Source: Aplidium turbinatum (Eukaryota > Chordata > Ascidiacea > Aplousobranchia > Polyclinidae). From it: a stretch of DNA of 64,000 bases. The stretch lies in assembly GCA_918807975.1 (NCBI GenBank), contig OU964919.1, positions 14,774,001 to 14,838,000 on the forward strand, written 5' to 3'. A program made the position numbers and the translations under genes. The notes beneath the pieces are model-generated. The model was not told where the DNA came from, ran no database searches, and worked only from the letters and a program-made list of their open reading frames with translations. Below are positions 33,901 to 48,900 of this stretch, in pieces; the first letter of the stretch is position 1; every line of letters starts with the position of its first letter.

Positions 33901-36900
33901 TCTCGCAAACCCGCTCGCATTCCCTGTCTGCGAGGCAATTGGACAAAGGACGCCTCAAGTCGCTTTTCCTAATGGCTAAGAAGAGCAAGAAGTCGAAAAA
34001 AAGGAATCAACAATCTTCGTCGTCCTTGGCCGTACAAAGGGACAACGGTAGTAGCGCAAATTGTTGTTCTTGTAATTTCTTGTTTAAGGTAACTTTCAGT
34101 GGATACGCCTCCTAGCTCTTATCGTCTTTCTCGAGGTTTGCTATATGCATTAAATTACAGTTTATACTGGTCCGCAAAGACGTTAAACTAGCGCAATGAA
34201 ATTCCACGTCGATATTGTTAACGCAAGTTTCTCCACGTGTTAATTTTATTCGTAGGCCTTTATCCATTGTTCGTTCAACCGTTTCGCCACTGTCCAAATT
34301 GTTTGCTCCACGTTGGCAGTGATTGACGTTGTTTTTGCAATGCCATCGCTGTCAACGTGGAACCTTTTTCGCTATAAATACCAGTTCATTTGTAGTGTTG
34401 TTCATTCGCAATTCAAAAGTTGTACTGAAGAGAGCTAAATGCTCGAAATCCGGATATACAACAAATTCATGTTGTGTATGAATTGGAATTAAAAGCGAAT
34501 TGAAGTTCATCTGGTCCTTTGTCTCCATTCATAGAATTTGAGCATACGCTGACGACGAGAAAAGAAACGCCAACAAAAATATCGATAAACTGTGAAACTG
34601 GCAAGCATCACTTGAAAGAATTGCAAATTAAAAAGCTTGATCTTGATGTTTTATTGCCGAAAATAACTTATGAACAGCTCTCGCGTCAGAGTTTCCCCAA
34701 CCTTTTTTAATATTTTAAAATAATTGTTTAATGATTATCAATAAGGGGCACTTTTCCATGTAGCCTACAGGTTACTTGGAAAAAAGGAAACAAAGCAATC
34801 TAAAAAAATAACTAAAGCTTTTTTTTTTGAATACGAAAATATATACTGATGAAGCCAAACTTGTGTAGAAAAAGCTCTATAACCAACTTGAATTTGCCAA
34901 TTTGTGTGATACTCTCTAATTTTTTAATTACTTTTATTGCACTACGCATCCTTTTGGATCATTGGTAAATTCAAAGGAAGATTTTAATGAAAATCTCAAT
35001 GACGAAGTCTTATCTAAAAACAAAAAGAAATTTGCACGTTTACCTCCCCAGAAATTCGTCTCGATTGAATTTACGAAGCCACTGTTGCACAACGAAAAAA
35101 TAATGTAACAGAAATTTTATTTCAACCATACCAACAAGCCTTGACCGCTCTTCTCGGTACATTCGATCGCTTTCCATTTCTGCAGCAACTGAAGCCTCCA
35201 GTCGCCGCTGAAGTTCCTCCACTTCAACCCGAAGTCGGTTGCGTTCTTGTTCGCTGTCCCCAGCACTTTGATGAAGCGTCTCAGCGACTCGTTTCGTATC
35301 AGCATTCTAGACAAACCGTTTTACAAACGAGTTACATCTATTTTACGTCTTATCGATGATAAACTTACATAAAAAAATAAGTTCTACTACTTAGCAATAT
35401 TGGAGTGCCTTGAACCTAAGGTTCAAAAGCAGATTTTAGAAAAACAGTTTTGAATTCCGAATAGTTTTATTCCAGAAATTGATATCCTCCGTTTATTAAT
35501 ATAAAAGTAAAATAAAATGCTTTCAATGGCTAAAACAAGGAAAAATTAGATCATAACTCCTTGATTTTTCTCCAGAAAGAAAAAAAAGTTACATGCAGGA
35601 AACACGATGGATTTTAATGTGCAAACGCTGTAACGCTACAACACTGAGTACAATTTCAATTTAAGCATAGTAACCTTTCTCAACAGGTCAGCGTGATCTT
35701 TTACAAGGGCAAGGTGTTTTTCCTTTAGCTTTTTATACAACTCTTCACTCCCATGAGCTCGTTCTGCAAAGCAAAAATGAAGTTCGCTTTTCGTTTATGT
35801 TGATCTATACATAATGAAGTAGTGTGTACCTCCGGTAATGTATTCATCGCGGACGCGAGATGCTCTCAGCGCTTCACAAGACAGACAGTTTCAGTGCAAT
35901 CGCATAAAGACGCAGCTGAATATTTATTTATTATACTAAATCCTCTTTTTTGCTAAGCAACTTGCAAAAATGAAATATGACGTTTTGTATATGACCCGAC
36001 CTAAATCTATGAAACCTAAATCTATCAGACTCAAAACAGAACACTAACTATTAAGTCACTAAAATATAAATCAAATATTGTGAAAAACTTATCGTTTTTT
36101 ATGGTTCATTTTAAAATTTCACTTTTTACTGATCTTTTCAGCCACGGCCCTCACGGAAGTATACTTGGCACAGCCCTGGTTATGTGTGCCTTCTACGGCC
36201 CTGACAAAAATTTTCTTGACACGGCCCTTACTTTCAACACCGTGCAGAATATTCTGGACCTTCACAACTTTTCCAGCTTGTTCTTCAGCCTCACTAACTC
36301 GTTTCTTCACCTTGGCTAAGTCCTCCACCGAGTTTTTGGCCATCTTGCGTGCCTCCTCCAATTCTTCTTCGAGGATTTTGATCTTGTTATGAAGATCATG
36401 GCTCTCTTGTAATTGCTGGGATAAAAAAAATGAAACAAACAAACGAAAATGAAAAAGGAAAATATTGACTAAGCAAACAGGTCATTTAGGTACACTGTAA
36501 ATTCAATCATACTGATAGCCTAACGAAAATGTTATTTGATTTCAACGTAGCGTTAAACTTTACCAAATTGACATGCACCAAGAAAAATGGATGGGACGCC
36601 TGGTCAATCTAATCAAAAATTAAAGGGCCTAAAATGTAGATACTAAACTCATATTCAACAAACAAACGTTTCGAAAACTAAACTGTCTTCATCTTCAATA
36701 GCACTCGTGTAGATATTTTCAAAACTGCCACAATCCAACTAAAAATCGAATGAAAAAGATATTGTTTTCCATTCACCATAAATGATACAGAGAAAAGAAA
36801 GTGATTGTATGCAACTAAGAAACAAGATAGAGGTTATTTGAAGCAACTGTGCCTCATACGCACCTCTGTTTGCATGACATCTATCTCAGATTTTAATCGA

Positions 36901-39900
36901 GATATTTCTTCTTTTAAGAATTCGATTTCTGCATCTTTGGAGTCCGACAGAGGAGTACAAGCTCCGTTGAAAGAAAACTTTTCGTTCATTTCACTGAACA
37001 TCTCATCGAAATCTTTGCTCTCGAGGTGGTTGGTGCCCATCTGAAAGGAGAACAAAATGCTTTTGTTAACTGTCATGTTTTTGTCAAGTTCGGTGAACGA
37101 ACCTTCGCCAGTGATTCAAAGCCCCTGTGAGCTTAGATTAGACAAGTAATTTTTTTTGCTGTATTTTTATTGATTTAAGTCAAAATTAGAGTAACTCCGC
37201 TGCTTGTAAATAAGAATTAAAATTATGACATTTGCGTAATGCAAAATATGAACCAAAATTAGATGTAAACCGAATTACGTTTGTGCCAAAACAAAATTTA
37301 TTGGCATGGCACAACTGTAAAATAACGGAATTAACGTCTTGAGACGTTAAATCAATGTGCACAAACGGGTTTTGTTGGCTAGGTTTTAACAATTTTGCAA
37401 AATCAGCTGATTTTCAGTCAAAAAGTCCAAACGTAGTGCTTTTACAGGCATCAGTCTTGATACAAATAAGCTTCCTTCATCTGCTGAACGAAATTCTGAC
37501 CTTTGTACTTACAGTCCGATAAAAGGTTGAATGGAAACGTCAGCATTTACAATAAAGTTTCTCTACACTAACTTAAGGAGTCTATGCTCCACATCAACAT
37601 CATCATCATTACGTTCCTTCCTCGTATGGAGGGTTGGATACAATGCGCCATTGTTCTCGACCATGAGCTGTTCGTACTGCATTTTCATAACTTAATTTTG
37701 TCCATTTAGTGATGTTTGATGTCCAAATCATTCTTGGCGTGCCTTTGTTTCTTTTACCATTTATCTTTCCTTCTATTAATGATCTTTGTAACGAGTTTTG
37801 CCTTATTTGTGTGTCCAAAATACTTTAATTTTCTTCTTTTGACTATTTGTAAGAGAATTTTGCTTGAATTAAATTTGGATAATACTTCATCGTTAGTGAT
37901 CTTTTGTTTCCATGAAATTTTTAACATTTGCCTGTATGACCAGAGCTCGAAGGCATCGATCCGTTTTTTCATTTTTTGTGATACTGTCCAAGTTTCAGAG
38001 TTGTATAAAAGGGTTGACCAGATATAGCATTTTAGTATCCTTTTACGAATTGATAAATTTAAACTCCACACAGACAACAAAATCCATCATTGTGACGGAC
38101 AGAAATAAAAACAAACTGAACTAACACTGAGTAATTGCTCCGCAGCATCAGAGCCGTCACATTTATGCAACATTTGCTTTACGTAAATATAATGGGAAAT
38201 AACGCGCTTCCCCGAATCAAGAGAATAAGTGGCGCAACAAAAACGAATATGGAAGCAACCAGTACAGTGCAAATAAACAGAAAGTTTACATAAACGAAGA
38301 CAATCCTAAATAATTAACAAAATCTTGTGACCACCAGTGCAGATTGCAGTCCTCCATATCACTCTGTCAGCATCATCTTCCTCCTTCACTCCCACTATTT
38401 CCATATCTTCTGCCACATCTTCTTTTTGGCCTTCTTTGCGTCTCTCCATCTTCTTTTTGGCCTTCTTCGCTTCGTAATGACCTAACCATTTAAGACGAGT
38501 CTCTCTCAGCTTATATTTCAGTTCTCCGACATGCATTCGCTTTCTGATCATTTCACTCCTTACTCGGTCCTGCTTTGTCAACCCCATCGCAACATTTTGA
38601 TATCAGCCACTTGCATTTTTCCTTTCTGTGTCTTTGTCAGGGCTAGCGCCTGCATCTCATACAACATTGCTGGTCTTACCATCGTTTTATAAAGTTTCCC
38701 CTTTGGCTTAGGTAAAAAAATAGAAAGCGTTAAACATCAAATAAACTGCCTGTTCTGAAGGTTTCTATTTGAATGTTTCTTGTTCAACTGGGATCACAAA
38801 AGATTTGTCAGATTTCCAAAAGGTGAAGTAAATCAAAAAGTGGAGAAACGTTCTTGATGGAAATCATGGAAAGCTAAACAGACTAACCTCAGGTCCTGGT
38901 GAAGAAGGATCGAGTTCTGTTGCTTCTTCCGGGATAACTTTTACAGGACCTAGCTTGTGGCTTTCATCCGGTTTCAAGAGGAAGTCAGGAGGATTCTAAA
39001 CATAAAAAAAATTATTAGCTATCTGGATCTGGTAAAGTAAATAAACCAATGCACGGGGTTATAATGTTAATAATTTTTTGTTGTTACTGATCATTTTGGC
39101 ATCTTTGCAAAGGAAAAATGATTTTAACTCACATCAGGCATTAGCGGAACTTGGATTAGAGTTTTAAAATATTGAAGATTGCTGCAAATGTAGTAAAATC
39201 TCTTCAGTTTCAAATAACACTCATGGAACCGTTCCCTATGCCCGCTTAGTGTATCAGCTGGTAGACCTGAAACAACAAAATTGTGTTTTATCAGTTTAAA
39301 GAATCCAAGACAGGTTCATATGCAGGAAAACCAGTACAAGCACATACCAAAGTTTAACAAAACCAAACGCTTAGTAAATGATGGACCAAACAAAACTATT
39401 TCTTCAGTTGGAATCATATCATTTTATCACTTACCTAACAATCTATAAGGCCCGATTCGTGTCTTAAATGTTAGTTAGCACTTATGCATGAGTTGCTGAA
39501 AACATTTATGAAATAACAGTTAGCCTCAAAGTTCAGCTTATTTTTATTTCTGACCATCACAACGAAAGACGAGTTAGAACAAGTTAAGGCATTCCTGAAA
39601 CGGAGATAACTGCAGCACTACTTACAAGTATGGAGCTTGAACATAATCTTCACAGTGTAGTCGTAGAGTTGACTTGAGTCGAGTATGATCGGGATACACG
39701 GCGTTAAACGACATTGTCCCGAACCAGTCACCGAGATTGCTTTCGACATGTCCAATGAGCTGAAGACTGTAGATTAAAATTCTCTATTAAGTTAGATAGC
39801 AACTTCTGAAAAAGTTATGGAGATAAAAAAGCAACAAAGAGCCGTGGTTAAAACTCAAAAAGGCAAGCCAAATGAAGTGGTTAGGTAGGTTTGCATAGGT

Positions 39901-42900
39901 TTGCAGTAGGTTTGCATTGAGCAAACGACAGTGGTTAGAACGGTTGCTGACAGCGTCGCGTCAACTGCAGGAGAAAACTTCAAAGTGACAACTTATGCAA
40001 CTGGGTTGAATCTGGTTGAAACCGGTTTCAACCAGTTTAAAAAAACATATTTATGCAGACATTCAAGATTCCACCAGAATGCGGAAATGTTCTTATGATG
40101 TTTTTCAAGTCGGGAGATATTCAACGGTCAATCGATTTGCTGCTGGTGAAAATTAATGGAACGTTGTAGCTTTGCGGGAGAAATCAACAAAAATCAATTT
40201 CCGTAATCTTCTGGTGAAGTGACTGCACCGTGAACTAATAGCTAATGCTAGATATCTGTTGTCTTTAGCTTGTTTTCGTATACCCTGAAGGCTGCAACAA
40301 TCCCATTGCAAGACTACAAATAGCAAAGTCTGTCATGTTTACGCTAATTCAACGTCTCCAGAAGGAAGGATTTTTACCGAATTTTGTCAAAAAAAAAAGA
40401 CGGATTTTTCTAGCTGAGGTGCAAAGTAAATCCAATCTATTTACCCTTCTCGGTCATTCCGAGCAAGGAAAAAGTTTTGCACTATGTGATATCAAAATCA
40501 CATTTATTTCATATAATCAAAACTAAATTTGAGTGGTATGAAAGGTCAAAATCAAATTTAGATCTTATGAGAATTGAAAAATCAATTATACATAATGATG
40601 CGAATCTGACTTGGGCTTAGCCTACACATTAAATCATAGTAAAGTCCTGAACAAAAAAATCAACTATTATAAATTATTCAACACTTATCAATAATTCACA
40701 ACACTGACAATGCATTACGGCTGGAAGCATCTAACCTCCCAAAAACAAAATCACGAATCTTTCAACTGTACTTCAGTCTTGAAACAAATTTTAACAATAC
40801 TTTTGTAAAACATTATTACACACTTGACATAGGTCTGCTTACTTTGTCTCTGCAAATTACTCAAAGTATCAATGCAGTCTAGGAGATCGACGCATAATTC
40901 GAAGCTGGAACATGAACAAAATATATATGCAATCAATACAAGATTTAAAAACGTTGAGGTAAAACTTGAAGCTGCATGATAACTGTGTGAAATTACGCAG
41001 CAATATGTCATCAAGATAATCGAATGTAATGAAAAATTAACGTTAAATCGATGAAATTACATTCCTAAAGTTAGATATTCTACGTCCGGAAAGTTTGTAC
41101 TGTTTTGAATTTCATGGTAGAGTCAACAGAGGCATTAGTTGAAAAATTTACACATTTAGAGACGGGAAATTGTCATCAAAATAATTAGTTGGTGAGCAGC
41201 TACCTGGAAAGAATATCAAACATATTGCTCTGTTTACATCGTTTCAACCATGCAAGCTTTTAAAATCTACCAACATTGTTTGAACCACCGGACGACGAAA
41301 CGCCATTTCACATAAAAGCTAGCTCATGGGTGGGTTCATACCAACCCGTCAACAAATTACTTCCTTTTTGTATTGATTCAACGTCTGCCGACGTTTAGTC
41401 AATGTTAAAAAACAATGATTTGTTTGCTGGGAAAGTATATGAACTGAACGGCCACCCAAGCCACATGAAAGTTGCATGCACAATAATATTGTGCAGTTGC
41501 AAACTATTTGTCCCAATATGGTCATAAGATCATACGATGGCTTATCATTGAGCACAATTAGCCACGCAGAGCCAATTAACTTAACATACAAGGAAATGCA
41601 GATGGTTTTTCTTAATGACATTATTTGTACTAAGCATCCGTCAATGTATGCAAGTTTGGCACAAAGTTGGTAAACAGCACAAATCTTTAACGATATTTAT
41701 CATTAAAAATAACGCTAGAGTGCTAAATGTAATTCGAAAAACCCTACAGTGAATCGATATTGAAAGCTGTTTACCATTTCAATTGTAGTCTTTGAAGTTA
41801 ATTTTAAACATGATAATGCATGGATGATGTTGGAGTGTTTCATTGTCGTCTATTATTTCTTTCGCTGTTGTTACATTTGATATTGATTTGCTAACGTTTA
41901 TCTGATGTCAGAAAATAGGTATTTTAAATTAACAACAATCGACATGTAAAATATGTTCTCAGAAAAGTGAGTAAAACACAATTGCAAAATGTCAATGCAC
42001 ATTGGTTTCATTGACAGTTTATAAATCGTTACTTTTACATTGATTCAACATCAAACGGTGATGAATTAATGCAAAAAATGACAAAACTAGTCTCCTGGAA
42101 ACGCAACGCAAATCAAGGTACTCACTATGCGTTGATATCATTGTGTCCCATCTTCTCTATGACGTCATCGGTGATGGACAGGTTTCCAGGAAACTCATGA
42201 TACTAATCAATATCCCAGTTACGAGGACTGTCTTTTTACGTTAAAAACACGCAAGTAAACGTCAAGTATTGTTAACAACAAAAACTAGACCGAGGACACA
42301 TCAAGCAAAGTCAAGGTGCGATTTGTAGCATGATTACAATTGTTAGCAATCTTTGAAACAAGCGATTTGTTGTTTAAAACTGTGGCCATACTCAAATTTC
42401 GGTCATATTATGAACAAGCAATCACTCAAAATGTGTGTTTTGTGCCCAAAGTTTCAATTTTTTTTCAATTTATTTGCACGAACAACAATTTTGAATCGCT
42501 ATCAATTACAGACTCGCTGCAAGCAATCAACATTTGAAAGTGAATAAAAGATGATGTTTGTGACACAAAAATTTTATATCAAAATTAGTCTTTCGCTGAG
42601 GTGATTACTTTGCGTGAATCCAAAGCATAACGATACCTAACATGATTCGTTGTAACCAAATACCATTAAAACATAGTTTTTAACTTGAATTTCTCATACA
42701 ACGTATATCTTTGGACGGAATGGCCCGTTTAGGAGAATCCAGTTCGGAGAAATCCCAATACGGAGACAGCCTTTTTGGGAGATAACCGATTCGGTAATTT
42801 CTTAAATCCAGCGAGGGCTTTTGTTTATTTAGAGAATTTGTAGAGATCATTTGGGTAGGCGGTTTTTGTGTTTACCTTCCCATACCCATGCAAACGAGAA

Positions 42901-45900
42901 AGTTATTGTTTCATTGAGGTAGATGTAAATTAGCTGATATCTTGAGGGTATAGGTTATAGCGATATCTAGCAACTTTAGTTGAGACATTTTCGCTGAGAC
43001 TTCATTTGATTAACCACTATTGTTAATCATGAAACGCCGTTTGACAACTCTTTTAGTTTTTTTGCTGAAACTTTAATTGAGACTTTTTTGCTGAGACCAT
43101 TTGATTAATCTCTAATTATAAGCTAATTCCTTTGAATAAACAGATGCTGCTGTGAGATTTTAGAAATCTCCGAAAAAGGCTGTCTCCGAATTGGGATTTC
43201 TCCGAATAGTAGCAGACCAATCTTTGAACCCTTGCCTAAAAGGCACAGACTAAATTTGGTTTAAGAATCCACTGAAAAGAGGTGACATCAAATAACTTTT
43301 CATGTAAGTGATGCATTTAAGAATATATTCTTGTTTGCTTTTTTTGTATAGTGTCACCTCACAAGTGCACTTGAAATTAATCAACAGTAAAACTTTTCAT
43401 TTACTGACGTTTTCCGAGCAATTGCACAAGTGGTATTCTCATGTCACGTCTGAAGAATTAGATGGGAGTATGCTTCATACAAATTGTTGCCAACCTGGAG
43501 CATGGACATTGGGCAATAAATATTGAAAAACATAGGGCTAGATTACAGGTAAAAATATAAACAAAGATAAACATAACACTAACAATTGACAAAAAGTTTG
43601 CTAACTCACTTTTTTGTGAAAGTCCATTCGCTGAGTCAAGCAACTTAAGTATGATCCAATGACTCTTCCATAACCGTGGGGGGATTGGCCCTGCAAACCA
43701 AAACCGTGCGGAGTTTTCTTCATGTTCACACCAACAACCTTCACCATTTGCATGTGCATTGCACAATTACAGTATGTAGTAACTAGCCTACTTCATTTCA
43801 AGATTGTATTTAATGTTCTTTATCAGTTTGTTTTTATATCTGGCCATTACATCGAAAACAATATATTTATTAAAGAACGATTGAACTAAAACCAGAAACA
43901 AAGAAGAATTTAGGGCAATTATTGGGCATTTTCTTTGATATCATGAAAGTTTGCTGAAGAATGTAATGGAACGATGGACGGAACGACAACAATGAAGAGA
44001 AAGGAAAAAAATAATGTCGGATTTTGTGATAAAAAAAGAACAGATACGGTGAAATGAAAACAAGAATAGACATAGAAATGTGGAGTTTGCGCAAACGTCA
44101 TCAGATACGGTGAGTTTTACAGGAATTTACAAGATGAAAATCACATACCCAATTTTTTCCTAAGTCTTTGAGTTGCTGCCGATATTTTATTGAGTCTTTT
44201 AGAACCTGAAAGAAGAGAAAATATAAAACTGTTTCTGCTGCATGATGATTTAGAAAAACCATATAGTTTTACAGGTTACACTTACTTTGTTATACAGGGT
44301 GAACAGAAAGTCCTTGGACTTGCTTTCATTTTATGATTAAACATACTGTATGTCACTTATATATATGCCTTTTAATGTGCTAAATATCTTGCTAAACTCT
44401 CTAAAATTTGGGTGGTCTAATTGCAAGCATTAATTGTAAGGTCTAAAATAAGCCAAAGAGAAGCCACCATTAAGCTCCATCGAGGGGAAAACCAACTCTG
44501 AGACCATTAAGCTCTTATAAGTTGCAAAATCCACCGTTTACCATGTTGTGAATAGATTTAAGGAACTTGGTACATTTGAAGACCGTCCTAGGAGTGGAAG
44601 ATCTCGCACTGATCGAACAAAGAAAGTGGTTAAGGCTGTCCGAAAAAGGGTAAGGAAAAACCCAAACAGACCCATCTCTCAAATGGTCAAAGACATGAAT
44701 GTCAATGAGAACCATTGTGGAAAAGGATCTGCAGTTGTCTCCTTTCAAGATGAGAAAACGATAGTTCCATACACCTCTCCAAAAGCAAAAGAGACTTGAA
44801 AGAGCACAGATTCTTCTCAGAAAACTGAAGGCAGGCATGGGAGGGCAAGAGATCATTTTGTCTGACGAAAAAACTCTTCAATTGAAGCTCAGTTCAATAA
44901 TCAGAATGATAGAATTTATGCAAAGTCTTCAGCAGATATTAAAGATTCTGTGAGAACAATTTACCGCAGTCAAAAACATGGTGTGGGCCGCCATCTCCAA
45001 AACTTGAAAGTCACCTCTGATTTTCGTGAAACAAAGGGTTAAAATCAATTCAGATCGCTATATCAACGATATTTTTCCAGCCCTTGAAGAGATGCAGTGC
45101 AAACACTACAAAGATCAGCCCTTCACATCCCAACAAGATCGTGCACTTCCTCCACCTCAAGAAAGACTCAGGAGGACTGATGCTCATGTCAACTTCTAAG
45201 ATTCTGGAGCAAGGAAATGTGGCCTCCCTTATCGCCTGCTTTGAATGGACTTTTGTGTGTGATCGTTATTGGAAGCAAAGGCCTGTTCCATTGCTCACTT
45301 AAGTGTTGATGCTCTGAAGCAATCACTCCTGTGGGAATGGGCGCAAATACCCCAGGATGAGCTACGTGCCTTGGTCAATAACTTCCGACAAAGAATTGAG
45401 AGAGTTATCCAAGTGAAGGGCGGCCACATTGATAATAAATAAATAAATTTCTTCCTGGTATTGTAAGCTCTCATTGTTATACCGTTTTGATGAAATTTTC
45501 TTTATTTTCTATTGATAAATCGTTTATGAGTTGGTCCAAGAACTTTCTGTTCAGTGCTCACTGTTCGCCCTATATTATGCTAAACTCGCGTGCAGCACAA
45601 GTGTACTTTAATTTCAAATAAAGCATCCGAATATCAAACGATCTCAACTCAACATGCATTAGATCACTTAAAACCAGACAATACTATGAATTTGTGGTTT
45701 GATCTTACAAGAAAAGTATTGAATACTGAAAAGTTTGGGTGTTCATCAAAACAATTATCGTTTCTAGCACTACTGTAGTTGCAACGTTCATCTCATGAAA
45801 GTGAACGACAAACAGATCGACTTATTGCTTCACTGACGTTTCGCGAACCATGACAATGCGCATCCTCAGAGCGAATAACATACAAAATAAAATTTACAAA

Positions 45901-48900
45901 CTTATATACTGCAATACGGTTGAAGGCAAGCAAAAAATGAAACACACATTATTTTAAACGTTGGCGAAAAGGATGTGTGAGCGGTTACTTTCCACGTTAA
46001 ATTACGTAAAAACTTCCAACATTACACATAAATTCGAAGCAGTAAAGACCAACAGAAATTCGAGACAAAATTAAATTACAATAACGGTTCCAACTGTGTT
46101 CAAATAATATGTTATTCGCTCTAAAGATGCGCATTATCTTGGTGCGCCAAACGTCAGTGAAGCAAAAAACCATCCTGTTTGTCGTTGCTTTTACTTTCAC
46201 TTTCATCAGATGAACGTTGCAATTGGTGCTAGAAAAGAAAAGTATTAGTAGCCACGGTAAGATTTTTTCCAGAAAAAATTGCAAAAACAGTTCTATCAAA
46301 ATTAAGCAGAAAGCCAAATACCATTTTATGTAGTAATAACATCATCTACTATTCAATCAAGGTTATTGTTCAACAGACCCATGGTTCATTGTATGTGCTA
46401 CTATTTCTTCATGGTGGTCATTTAACCTTTCATGTCACTGATGCACTTGCACTGATCAAAGTTTAACAACATGCAATCAATTCCATGCAATTTTGCATGC
46501 TTGAGTTTTATTATCAAAAAAATAACCACCGCAGTTGGAAAACATATTACATTGTAACAAATAGAATTACTAACAAAAGTAGTTGACACCACTTTAAAGG
46601 CTATAATAAATTAAATAAGCACTGCGTCCGAAAAACATAGCAGAACGTAAATATACATTCACGTAACAGCAACAGAAAACTATACTAGCACCACCGCACT
46701 TCAACACAAGCAACTTGTTAATGGTAACTCAACAAAGGTGTAAAGGAAGACGCGACCTTACATGTGAGCGGCGCCGCCGCAATCAAGACAAAGCCTTCAG
46801 CAACAGAACAGAACTTTACGACATACATAAAGCTGTTTTACAGTATGTTAAAAATGAAACAAACTAATGGAAATTATCTCACATTAGGATGGCCATCTCT
46901 CAGCATCTTATGCAAAACGTAGCAGAACTTCCAGGCAACAATGGACTGTGTTGAAAGTTGTAGTCTCATGACGACACGCCAAAACAGCTCAGCACTTTTG
47001 TCCTGGTATGTGCCCAAGATTGCATCTAAGAGTAAAGTCATACATCATGGTCAAAGTCTATCTTCACCACACTTACTTGTATGTTTACTTGATGTAGACA
47101 CCACTGATTATGGTTATTTGTACAGTGTACACCGATACTGGATAATCGCATATAATGTGTTTCACCATACAGAAGTTTAAGGACTCAAAGCATTGCAAAT
47201 GATTTGTTAACCTTAGGGATAATAATCGCCTAATTTGGTTAAACTTGAAACAAGGTTTGTCAAATTGATTATCATGTGAAAAACCGAATTTGACTATGAT
47301 TGTCTTATTACATGCCTGATCAAAAATAGTGCATATAAAAAATCTTTCGAAAAATACTTGGATATGTAATTATGCATAGCAGCAGTTGACTGTAAAAAAC
47401 TAACTTTTACATTCTATTCTCCCTTTTAAAGTTATTATGTGAACTTTAAAACTAAGTGGTAGTTTCAGTATCAACAATGTGATGAAAAAAAATAAAGCAA
47501 CACTACACAGCTCACTTCTGACATGCTTCTCTTTAGCAGCACATTCCACTGTGTTAATTGCTTTCTGTATGCTTGTGGTCTGAAAAACAAAACAAAAAAA
47601 CAATGAGGCAATTATATATTTTTTAAACGTCTAGTAATACCAAGCCAAACACCCATGTTGCAGATTGCTCTCAACTTCACACTTCAGATTTTTATAGTTT
47701 TCATTTTCAAACCATAAAAAAATTAAACTTTCAAAAAATGATGTTGATTTAACGCTGCTTCTAGTGAAACTAAACCTGAATTTTGATTGGGTCTAGCCAA
47801 GACTTAAAACATACACTACAAACAATATTTTGTTAAAGAACACTTGAGTTAATATAATCATAAAGCATTTCACAAACTGTATCATAATGGTTCAACAATA
47901 CACTTACTACAACTTGTCGCCTCAGTTGCAAAGTATTTAAAGCAGCTTTGCCACGTAATTCATCTTTCGCTAAAGCTTTCTTCATTATGGATATTTAAGT
48001 AGCTTATGTGACCAATATGCAAAAAGTCATATATATAAAACTAACATTGGATTTTAAATTAACACATCAAAAATCTTAAATTTTTCTTTGTGAAAAAACA
48101 GTGTGCCATTATGACATAATGAGGGGCTGAAGACATTCAACCACTAAAGTAATTGCTTAAAAAAATAACAAAACTTCTGTGCTTTTTCAGCATTTCATCT
48201 AATGTTTTTATGTCAGCTATATATAGCCTACTGAGTTAAAAGTTTATTATAGTTTATTGTTAAAACAATATAGTGTTAAATTTCTGATAAGTAAACTATT
48301 AAATCCTATCACTAACATTTAACAAATCTTTTCAGCACTAATTAGCAACATATTTGTGACCATGCATGATGTATCTTTATTAAGTAAAAAGGTAAATGCT
48401 TACACAGCACACCAAAATATTTTTCAGAGTTGTATTTTTGCAAAGTGAAATTATTCAAGTCATTTTCACAGCTATTCTGATAATACGATACTAAACATTT
48501 GAATAGGCATCACGAGTTTGAATAAATACAACTAAACAAAACTTCCTTTTGTTATTTTCACCCAATTTTTGGCATGAGTTTTTACTGCTACATTGTTGTG
48601 GATTTTAACTTTCTTAATTGACACTACTAAATAACATTTTATAAGAACTACTGCGTATCAAAAAATCCAGAAAGTTAAGCTTTAAAACTGTCTGCTAGCT
48701 TTTGCAAGTAGGCTGCTGTGCTACAGCTGCAGCAAGCAGGCATTTCAAAAATAATAGGAAATATTTTGTCACGCAATCAAATCAAGTGAACAGAATGATG
48801 TCATATATGAGTTTTCATGTTTGCTGTCACAAGTTGTTTGAATGAGTGTTTGGTTTCATATTAAGTTTTCAAGTATTTATTTGACGAAACAAAATTGTAA

